From an uncultured Prevotella sp. (GTDB lineage Bacteria; Bacteroidota; Bacteroidia; Bacteroidales; Bacteroidaceae): a stretch of DNA of 12,264 bases. Both the position numbers and the translations under genes were made by a program. Shown here one piece after another: positions 7,078 through 12,264 of this stretch (position 1 is its first letter; each line of letters opens with the position of its first letter). The stretch is from the NCBI GenBank assembly GCA_905234355.1, contig CAJOHP010000059.1, positions 1 to 12,264 on the forward strand, in the 5' to 3' direction. The notes under the pieces are model-generated. The model was not told the origin of the DNA. It saw only the letters and a program-made list of their open reading frames with translations, and did not search any database.

Positions 7078-8067
7078 ATGACAAAATATAGCAAATTCAA
7101 CGTCATCTACCTCCTGCAGAAGTGGCTCGACAGCGTGCCCGGCCAGACCTTCATGAACTATGCCTACAGCTGGGGTGCATCTATCGTGATTCTCGGTGCA
7201 CTCTTCAAGCTCACCCACCTGCCCGGTGCCAACCTCATGCTGTTTCTGGGCATGGGCACCGAGGTGTTCGTGTTCTTCATCGCCGGTTTCGACCGACCCT
7301 TCGACAAGACCGAGGACGGCAAAGACCTGCCCACCCACATGGAGGGAGGATTTGTCTTGGGCGCATCAGGCGCAGGCGTGACAGCTGGCGGCGAGCTGCC
7401 CGAAGGTGTGGAGATTGCCGGAGGCACGGCAGAAGGTACAGTCATAGCCGGTGCCGGCGGACCCACCATCGTCGGTGGCGGTGTCATCGGCGGCGGAGGC
7501 GTCATCGGCGGCGGAGGTGGTACCGTCATTGAGGGTGGCGGTGTCATCGGCGGTGGTGGCGGCGGAACCGTCATCATCGGCGGCGGAACAGGTGCATCGG
7601 CCGAAGGGCAGACAGCAGCCGATGGCGGCGAGGTGGCGGGCACTACAGCCGTCGACACCGAGGCCATTGCCAACGTGGCTACATCGGTGGCACACATGTC
7701 GGGCGCGGTCAACCTGCCCGAGCTGCCGAAGATGAACCCCGACCTGGAGGACGCTACCAACAACTACGTAGACGAACTGAAGAACCTCACCGAGATGCTG
7801 CATAAGGTGGCCGAGCAGAGCGAGCGACTCTCGCGCGACAGCGAAGAGATGGAGAACCTCAACCGCACGCTCACCGGCATCTGCAAGATATACGAGATGC
7901 AGCTCAAGGGCGCCAGCCAGCAGATTGGCACCATCGACCAGATCAACGACCAGACGCGCAAGATGGCCGACCAGATAGCCGAGCTCAACCGCATCTACGC
8001 ACGCATGATCGAGGCCATGACCGTCAATATGCCCAAGATGCCAGCCAGCACCTCAGAGCAGCAATAA
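7078..8067 (+). CDS. porL: T9SS inner-membrane motor protein PorL/GldL
   Basis: Inner-membrane subunit that forms a pentamer around the PorM dimer and uses proton flow to drive T9SS export. The 329-residue protein shows two transmembrane helices (about residues 29-45 and 51-70) joined by a KLTHLPGA turn. E62 in the second helix matches the conserved protonatable glutamate of GldL/PorL. A long glycine-rich tract follows (about 88-190), containing units such as VIGGGG, then a cytoplasmic coiled-coil region (about 220-310) rich in heptad-like leucine, methionine and isoleucine. The tract includes a DNA-level 18-bp tandem repeat at 7483-7517. Length is near that of known PorL proteins, but the glycine tract is unusually pure. 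The start is 33 bp after porK. Confidence 0.94.
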   Translation: MTKYSKFNVIYLLQKWLDSVPGQTFMNYAYSWGASIVILGALFKLTHLPGANLMLFLGMGTEVFVFFIAGFDRPFDKTEDGKDLPTHMEGGFVLGASGAGVTAGGELPEGVEIAGGTAEGTVIAGAGGPTIVGGGVIGGGGVIGGGGGTVIEGGGVIGGGGGGTVIIGGGTGASAEGQTAADGGEVAGTTAVDTEAIANVATSVAHMSGAVNLPELPKMNPDLEDATNNYVDELKNLTEMLHKVAEQSERLSRDSEEMENLNRTLTGICKIYEMQLKGASQQIGTIDQINDQTRKMADQIAELNRIYARMIEAMTVNMPKMPASTSEQQ

Positions 8068-8073
8068 GTAAGT

Positions 8074-8153
8074 CCCCATAGGCCCATAGGCCTCATAGGT
8101 CTTATAGGCCCAATAGGCCTCATAAGCCCCATAGGTCCCACAAGCCCCACAAC
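8074..8153. repeat. 9-bp tandem repeat between porL and porM
   Basis: Nine consecutive units follow the consensus CCYCATAGG (for example CCCCATAGG at 8074-8082, CCTCATAGG at 8091-8099, CCCAATAGG at 8109-8117, CCCCATAGG at 8127-8135). One unit (8083-8090) is 8 bp, and the last two decay to ACAAG/ACAAC. The array starts 6 bp after the porL stop and fills most of the 108-bp gap, the longest gap in the operon. Units are close to the palindrome CCTATAGG, so neighbouring units can pair in RNA. There is no spacer sequence, so it is not a CRISPR array. Confidence 0.8.
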
Positions 8154-8175
8154 CCAAACAATACACCCACAAAAT

Positions 8176-9735
8176 ATGGCAATAAAGAAAAGACCGGTCT
8201 CCCCACGCCAGAAGATGATCAACCTGATGTACGTCGTCCTCATGGCTATGCTGGCGCTGAACGTCTCCAACGAGGTGCTCAACGGATTTGCCATCGTGCA
8301 GGAAAGCCTCAACCGCACCACGGCCAACGCCACGCAGGAGAACCATGTCATATACGAAGACTTTGAACAACAGATGGCCGCCAACCCGCAGAAGGTGAAG
8401 GAGTGGTACGACAAGGCCATGGCAGTGAAGCAGATGAGCGAGCAGCTCTACTCACTCGCCACCGAACTGAAGATGGCCATCGCCCAGGAGGCCGACGGCA
8501 GCGAGGCCAACCCCGACAGCCTGCAGAATAAAGAAGACCTTGAGGCCGCCAACCAGGTGATGCTCGCACCTGGAAGAGGACGTGGCGAGGAGCTCAAGAA
8601 AGCCATCGACACCTACCGCAACGGCATTCTCGCCATGGTCACCGACTCGGTGAAGAAACAGCACATTGCCAGCGACCTCACCACAGAGGTGCCCAGCGGT
8701 GTGCTCGGCAAAAACTGGCAGGAGTATATGTTTGAGGCCATGCCCGCGGTGGCCGCCGTCACCATGCTCACCAAGCTGCAGAACGACGTGCGTAACGCTG
8801 AGAAAGAGGTGCTGCACACTCTCGTGCAGAACATCGACGTGAAGGACATACGCGTCAACGCGCTCGACGCGTTCGTCATACCCAACTCACAGACCATCGT
8901 GCAGGGCGACCGATTCTCGGCCAAAATCGTCATGGCTGCCATCGACACCACACAGGTGCCCGAGATATACATCGGCGAGCGGAAGATGAACCTCAAGGAC
9001 AATGTCTATGAGACCGTCTGCGGACGCACGGGCGAGTTCACCCTGGCAGGATATATACAGACCATCAACGGCAATGGCGACAAGATACGCCGCGACTTCT
9101 CGCAGAAATACACCGTCGTGGAGCCCTCGGCCACCGTCTCGGCCGACCTCACCCGCATGCTCTATGCCGGCTACAACAACCCCATCAGCGTCTCCGTGCC
9201 GGGCGTGCCCCTGAACAAGGTGCAGGCCTCTATGACCAACGGAACACTGCAGCCCGTGGGACCAGGAAAATACATCGCACGGCCTGCACAGATAGGGCAG
9301 GAGGCGGTCATCACCGTCACATCGACCAACACCGGGCGCCCGCAGACCATGGGCTCTTTCCCCTTCCGGGTGCGACGGCTGCCCGACCCCACACCGTTCA
9401 TCGACATGAAGGACGACAAGGGCAACCCACTGCGATACAAGGGAGGCGGACTGCCAAAGCAGAGCCTCATGGCCATCGACGGCATCGGAGCTGCCATCGA
9501 CGACGGCATACTCGACATCGGATTCCGCGTCGTGTCCTTCGAGACCGTCTTCTACGACAATATGGGCAACGCCGTGCCCATGGTGGGCGAAGGCTCAAAG
9601 TTCTCCGCACGGCAGAAGGAGACCTTCCGAAAGCTCAACCGCAACCGGCGCTTCTACATCTCGCGCGTGAAAGCCGTAGGCCCCGACGGCATAGAGCGCA
9701 CTCTGAGCACCTCGATGGAGGTCATCGTGAAGTGA
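8176..9735 (+). CDS. porM: T9SS motor/stalk protein PorM/GldM
   Basis: Dimeric rotor-like protein of the T9SS, with one helix in the inner membrane inside the PorL ring and a long periplasmic stalk reaching the PorK/PorN ring. The 519-residue length is normal. The N-terminus SPRQKMINLMYVVLMAMLALN (transmembrane helix about 15-31) is the family signature. It is followed by a helical first periplasmic domain (about 32-215), two beta domains with YIGERKMNL and GYNNPISVSVPG segments, and the C-terminal domain beginning near PDPTPFIDMKDDKG, which in solved structures faces the ring. It lies between porL and porN; the porL gap holds a 9-bp tandem repeat. Confidence 0.95.
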   Translation: MAIKKRPVSPRQKMINLMYVVLMAMLALNVSNEVLNGFAIVQESLNRTTANATQENHVIYEDFEQQMAANPQKVKEWYDKAMAVKQMSEQLYSLATELKMAIAQEADGSEANPDSLQNKEDLEAANQVMLAPGRGRGEELKKAIDTYRNGILAMVTDSVKKQHIASDLTTEVPSGVLGKNWQEYMFEAMPAVAAVTMLTKLQNDVRNAEKEVLHTLVQNIDVKDIRVNALDAFVIPNSQTIVQGDRFSAKIVMAAIDTTQVPEIYIGERKMNLKDNVYETVCGRTGEFTLAGYIQTINGNGDKIRRDFSQKYTVVEPSATVSADLTRMLYAGYNNPISVSVPGVPLNKVQASMTNGTLQPVGPGKYIARPAQIGQEAVITVTSTNTGRPQTMGSFPFRVRRLPDPTPFIDMKDDKGNPLRYKGGGLPKQSLMAIDGIGAAIDDGILDIGFRVVSFETVFYDNMGNAVPMVGEGSKFSARQKETFRKLNRNRRFYISRVKAVGPDGIERTLSTSMEVIVK

Positions 9736-9788
9736 CAAGCCCCAACAAACAACTGAAATAATCACAGACAACACGATAACATAGCGAC

Positions 9789-10892
9789 ATGATGATGATA
9801 CAGAACAATAGCAAACAGCATGTGACGGGAAGCATGTGGATGAAGGTGCTCATCCTTCTGCTCACTTCCCATCTCGCAGTTCTCACAGCCAGTGCCCAGC
9901 CCGCCAAGCGCCGCGTGCAGCCGAAGAGCGAGGCCCAGCAGAAGCAACAGACCTCGCAGGGAGGCATGTCGCAGCGCATGCGACTGCAGTACCCCACCTC
10001 GGTCGACATGCCTGAGGACGTGGTGTGGCGGCGCGACATCTACCGCGAACTCAACCTCGAGGACGAGGCCAACGCCGGACTCTACTACCCCCCCGAGCCA
10101 TCGGGAAAGCAGATGAACCTCTTCACCTACATCTTCAAACTGGCCCTCGGAGGCTACATACCCGTCTACGAGTACCGCCTCGACGGCAGTGAGGTGCTTG
10201 AGGCATCGGCAAAGGTCGACATGAAGACCGTGCTCGACAACTACCACATCTTCTACGAGGAAGAGGGTGGAAAGGTGAAGGTCGACAACAGCGATATCCC
10301 TTCGGCCGAAGTGAAGATGTATTACCTCAAGGAGAGCGCCTACTACGACCAGAACAACTCGTCGTTCCACATCAAGCCCCTGGCCCTCTGTCCCGTCATG
10401 CTGCGTGAGGACGACTTCGGAGGCGAGGCGGCCAAATACCCGCTCTTCTGGGTGAAATACAGCGAGGTGGAGCCCTACCTGAGCCGACAGAGCATCATGA
10501 CCAGCGACAAGAACAATGCCGCCGTCATGGGACTCGACGACTACTTCACCCGCAACAAGTACAAGGGCAAGATATACAAGACCAACAATATGCTGGGCAA
10601 GACGCTGGCACAGATTGCCGGCAACGACTCGGCGAAATACACCGCAGAGCAGCGCCGCATAGAGGCCGAGCTCGAGCAGTTCCGCAACAACATCTTCGGC
10701 GACAAGGCCAAGCGCGACTCGCTCGACAGCATCGCCTCCGTCGACCCGAAGGCTGCCAAGGCCGAGAAGAAGAAGCGCGGACGCTCGAAGTCGTCCGACA
10801 CCGAGAAGGCCAGCAGCAGGCGCAGCAAGTCGTCCGGCTCGTCGGCAGGCTCGTCGGCAGCGCGCGTCTCCGTGCGGCGTCAGCGCCATTAG
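9789..10892 (+). CDS. porN: T9SS ring protein PorN/GldN
   Basis: Periplasmic protein that assembles with PorK into the T9SS ring. The product is 367 residues from the ATG at 9789. A more conventional signal peptide begins at the ATG at 9840 (MKVLILLLTSHLAVLTASA, then Q), so the true start may be 9840 and the mature protein is the same either way. Family features are VVWRRDIYRELNL, FTYIFKLALGGYIPVYEYRLDG, a Y-rich central part and the segment SRQSIMTSDKNNAAVMGLDDYFTRNKYKGKIYKTNN. The last ~55 residues form a basic, serine-rich low-complexity tail with KKKRGR and RRSKSSGSS-type runs, which looks added to the folded core. It is 53 bp behind porM and completes the cluster. Confidence 0.93.
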   Translation: MMMIQNNSKQHVTGSMWMKVLILLLTSHLAVLTASAQPAKRRVQPKSEAQQKQQTSQGGMSQRMRLQYPTSVDMPEDVVWRRDIYRELNLEDEANAGLYYPPEPSGKQMNLFTYIFKLALGGYIPVYEYRLDGSEVLEASAKVDMKTVLDNYHIFYEEEGGKVKVDNSDIPSAEVKMYYLKESAYYDQNNSSFHIKPLALCPVMLREDDFGGEAAKYPLFWVKYSEVEPYLSRQSIMTSDKNNAAVMGLDDYFTRNKYKGKIYKTNNMLGKTLAQIAGNDSAKYTAEQRRIEAELEQFRNNIFGDKAKRDSLDSIASVDPKAAKAEKKKRGRSKSSDTEKASSRRSKSSGSSAGSSAARVSVRRQRH

Positions 10893-10941
10893 TCGGCACC
10901 CACACACGCTCTCTCAGCAACACCCTCAGCCCTCATCGCCT

Positions 10942-11568
10942 ATGAAACGCCGTATCCTGGCTCTGCTCGTGCTCGTCGCGGCATGGTCGTTGGTCATGCC
11001 GATACAGGCAAAGGTCAGGATAGGACTCAGTGGCGGCGTACAGCTCGTCGAGATGAACTTCAATGCCGATGTGCTCAAGTCACGCAACCGCGTGGGCTTC
11101 TTCGGCGGGCCCACCGTCGTGTTCTCCCTGCCCGTCTCGCCACTGTCTGTCGATGCAGCAGCCCTCTACGGACAGCGTGAGCTGACGTTCGACGGCCACG
11201 CCTTCACGCAGCAGTGCATCCTCTTCCCGGCCCACCTGCGCCTCGGTGCCTCGTTCATGGGCAATGCGGGCGCATGGATCTTTGCCGGACCGCAGTTCTG
11301 CTATCACTTAGGGCGCAGCACGGAGCAATGGACCGATGACCAGGGGCGGCAGTGCCAGCTCGTCATGCAGGAGAATACCCTGTTCTTCGACCTCGGCCTG
11401 GCCCTGCGTCTGGGCAGGATAGAGGCCACCGTCACCTACAACCTTCCGCTCGGCAAGGCCGGCGACTTCTCCTGGCAGTCGCTGGGCCAGCAGCTGCAGA
11501 CGGAGACCTGGGAGCGAGCACGCACTCGCACCAACGTCTGGCGCCTGGCCGTCACCTACTATTTCTAA
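10942..11568 (+). CDS. Small outer-membrane beta-barrel protein
   Basis: The 208-residue product has a signal peptide (residues 1-23, MKRRILALLVLVAAWSLVMP then IQA, cleavage before K24). It is followed by alternating strands with glycine/aromatic turns (GLSGGVQLVEM, RVGFFGGPTVVFSL, HLRLGASF, WIFAGPQFCYHLG, LFFDLGLALRLG). It ends in VTYYF, where a terminal phenylalanine after aromatic residues is the usual BAM-recognised end of an outer-membrane barrel. It resembles the broad PorT-like/porin-family beta-barrel domain group, but I cannot call it PorT. It is 49 bp after porN with no promoter visible between them, so it probably belongs to the same transcript. A role in T9SS is suggested only by position. 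Confidence 0.8.
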   Translation: MKRRILALLVLVAAWSLVMPIQAKVRIGLSGGVQLVEMNFNADVLKSRNRVGFFGGPTVVFSLPVSPLSVDAAALYGQRELTFDGHAFTQQCILFPAHLRLGASFMGNAGAWIFAGPQFCYHLGRSTEQWTDDQGRQCQLVMQENTLFFDLGLALRLGRIEATVTYNLPLGKAGDFSWQSLGQQLQTETWERARTRTNVWRLAVTYYF

Positions 11569-11573
11569 GCTTA

Positions 11574-11588
11574 TTTGCCGGTGGCAAA
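11574..11588 (+). terminator. Possible terminator of the por operon
   Basis: TTTGCC and GGCAAA form a 6-bp stem with a 3-base loop, starting 5 bp after the stop codon of the barrel gene. The following bases are only loosely T-rich (around 11602-11610), so this is a weak intrinsic terminator at best. It is the only hairpin close to the end of the operon before the REP-like cluster, whose hairpins could also protect the 3' end of the message. Confidence 0.35.
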
Positions 11589-11667
11589 CAAAATGGCCTG
11601 ATTTTATTGCTGCTATCAAACAATTAGAACGCTTTATTTCGGACTGGCTTATAAACGTTTTTATTTC

Positions 11668-11693
11668 GGACAGGCATAAAGCCCGTCCCTACA
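11668..11693 (-). repeat. REP-like hairpin A (inverse orientation)
   Basis: Read on the minus strand it is TGTAG followed by GGACGGGC, loop TTTAT, then GCCTGTCC: a GTAG head and an imperfect 8-bp hairpin with one mismatch. It pairs head to head with copy B across a 32-base spacer that itself contains ATTGC/GCAAT and ACCAC/GTGGT inverted repeats. A degraded relative of its outer flank lies at about 11631-11656. Confidence 0.75.
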
Positions 11694-11725
11694 ATTGCGC
11701 GGCACCACCGCGTGGTTTGCAATAC

Positions 11726-11752
11726 TGTAGGGACGGGCTTTATGCCTGTCCG
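11726..11752 (+). repeat. REP-like hairpin B
   Basis: GTAG head at 11727-11730, then stem GGACGGGC, loop TTTAT and stem GCCTGTCC. It shares about 32 bp (11724-11755) exactly with copy C. With copy A it forms a head-to-head inverted pair resembling a BIME. Confidence 0.75.
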
Positions 11753-11784
11753 CCATCGTCCTTCCACGTGTTTGTGCCACCCAC

Positions 11785-11811
11785 TGTAGGGACGGGCTTT
11801 ATGCCTGTCCG
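11785..11811 (+). repeat. REP-like hairpin C
   Basis: Same GTAG head and hairpin core as copy B, in the same orientation 59 bp further on; the identity runs from 11783 to 11814. It faces copy D tail to tail. Confidence 0.75.
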
Positions 11812-11842
11812 CCACACGCAGCATATGAACGTTTTTGGTTTC

Positions 11843-11868
11843 GTACAGGCATAAAGCCCGTCCCTACA
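11843..11868 (-). repeat. REP-like hairpin D (inverse orientation)
   Basis: On the minus strand it reads TGTAG, GGACGGGC, TTTAT, GCCTGTAC: one base in the outer stem differs from the other copies and weakens the closing pairs. Its outer flank (AACGTTTTTGGTTTCG on the plus strand) resembles that of copy A (AACGTTTTTATTTCGG), so these two share a longer unit than the hairpin alone. Confidence 0.72.
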
Positions 11869-12093
11869 GCGTGCCGACCTCATGCAAATACTTGAGCAAA
11901 AGACAAACTCTAACCCGTGAAGAGACTCTCGCCCTTGTCTGCCCTGAACTGACGCCAGTACTATAGCCAGACGAATAGCCATACGGATAACTAGCCATAC
12001 CTTGAGCCATACCTAATAACACGTCACAAGAGAAAAGACCACTCTTTTTCTTAATTTATCTTCACGAATTATCACATCCTCGATTTTTTTGAT

Positions 12094-12101
12094 TATTTTT
12101 G
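12094..12101 (+). promoter_or_regulatory. Putative promoter -7 box for the nuclease-like gene
   Basis: TATTTTTG fits the Bacteroidetes TAnnTTTG consensus exactly and is followed by GC, a frequent context. No convincing -33 TTTG is visible. It is 66 bp upstream of the ATG at 12167, giving a leader of about 55-60 nt with one small hairpin (12112-12125). Confidence 0.45.
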
Positions 12102-12166
12102 CGCAGAGAACGCCCAATGCTGGGCAAGAACAACTAAAGCGACATGGTGATAAACTATAGAATAAT

Positions 12167-12264
12167 ATGACAGCGAAAGAATTGAATATAATAGACAATA
12201 ATGAATACCAGCAGTGGTTACAGCAATTGTGTACAGAAATAGACAAGCAGCGGCTGAAGGCAGC
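12167..12264 (+). CDS. N-terminal fragment, probable DUF1016/YhcG-type PDDEXK nuclease
   Basis: The frame opens at 12167 and runs off the window after 32 codons. The visible protein begins MTAKELNIIDNNEYQQW and continues LQQLCTEIDKQRLKA. The segment YQQWLQQL..EI...RLKA resembles the start of the DUF1016 N-terminal domain, found in YhcG-type proteins that carry a C-terminal PDDEXK nuclease domain and are often in accessory or defence-related DNA. The nuclease domain itself is outside the window, so this is a similarity judged by eye from a short stretch. The local DNA is AT-rich compared with the por operon, in keeping with a separately acquired gene. Alternatives include any helical N-terminus of an unrelated protein. 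Confidence 0.5.
   Translation, partial: MTAKELNIIDNNEYQQWLQQLCTEIDKQRLKA

Larger units (their letters stand above)
11569..12166. other. Non-coding region between the por operon and a nuclease-like gene
   Basis: No credible gene is seen in this stretch; minus-strand frames across 11624-11982 are artefacts of reading through the repeats. It holds a possible terminator hairpin (11574-11588), four REP-like hairpins (11668-11868), a loose repeat of AGCCATAC at 11977-11984, 11993-12000 and 12005-12012, and then AT-rich DNA from about 12010 with a promoter-like box at 12094-12101. A small hairpin GCCCA/TGGGC (12112-12125, loop ATGC) lies between that box and the next start codon. Confidence 0.6.

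Noticed and set aside
5527..7338. 603-codon open frame on the minus strand over porK
   Set aside because: Antisense to a well-supported PorK with lipobox and FGE-fold motifs; the composition is the typical GC-rich shadow and it spans gene boundaries.
7164..7803. Proline-rich minus-strand frame opposite porL
   Set aside because: Proline runs are the complement of the glycine codons in the PorL linker, so this is a shadow and not a gene.
8074..8153. Tandem repeat considered as a CRISPR array
   Set aside because: Units are 9 bp and directly abutting with no spacers; no cas genes are near.
11624..11982. Minus-strand frames with a repeated TGIKPVPT motif
   Set aside because: The repeated peptide is produced by reading through the REP-like DNA repeats and there is no support for a protein.

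Overview
The window comes from a Bacteroidetes chromosome, most likely order Bacteroidales and Prevotella-like. Three things point there: an uninterrupted porP-porK-porL-porM-porN set of type IX secretion system (T9SS) genes, found only in this phylum; Bacteroidetes-type -7 promoter boxes (TAnnTTTG) with weak Shine-Dalgarno sequences; and the gltX-waaA and tsaE housekeeping neighbourhood. Coding DNA is GC-rich, while the gene-free stretches are visibly AT-richer. The genus is inferred and not proven.

Layout. Positions 1-826 hold no gene, but contain a GC-rich hairpin, a run of small inverted repeats, a good -7 box at 617-624 and the first copy (641-817) of an interspersed palindromic element. 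Positions 827-3644 hold gltX (glutamyl-tRNA synthetase) and waaA (Kdo transferase), 4 bp apart. Positions 3671-3864 hold a second, longer copy of the palindromic element. On the minus strand are tsaE (t6A tRNA modification ATPase) and, upstream of it, a 28-residue membrane microprotein, with a promoter-like box at 4517-4524. On the plus strand from 4638 to 10892 runs porP, porK, porL, porM and porN, followed at 10942-11568 by an unassigned small outer-membrane beta-barrel protein. Positions 11569-12166 are non-coding and carry a cluster of four GTAG-headed REP-like hairpins. The window ends inside the start of a gene whose N-terminus resembles DUF1016/YhcG PDDEXK nucleases.

How the genes work together. 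PorL and PorM form the proton-driven motor in the inner membrane. PorM spans the periplasm to the PorK/PorN ring under the outer membrane. PorP is an outer-membrane barrel attached to that system. The barrel gene after porN is a plausible extra member, but only by position. The order is the same as in Porphyromonas gingivalis, so the core system is known biology.

The less ordinary signals are mostly non-coding or low-complexity: the two-copy palindromic element, one copy of which lies between the gltX promoter and its start codon; the REP/BIME-like cluster; a 9-bp tandem repeat filling the porL-porM gap; a long glycine-rich linker in PorL; and a basic serine-rich tail on PorN. I saw no CRISPR array, rRNA, convincing tRNA, full insertion sequence or clearly new multi-gene system.
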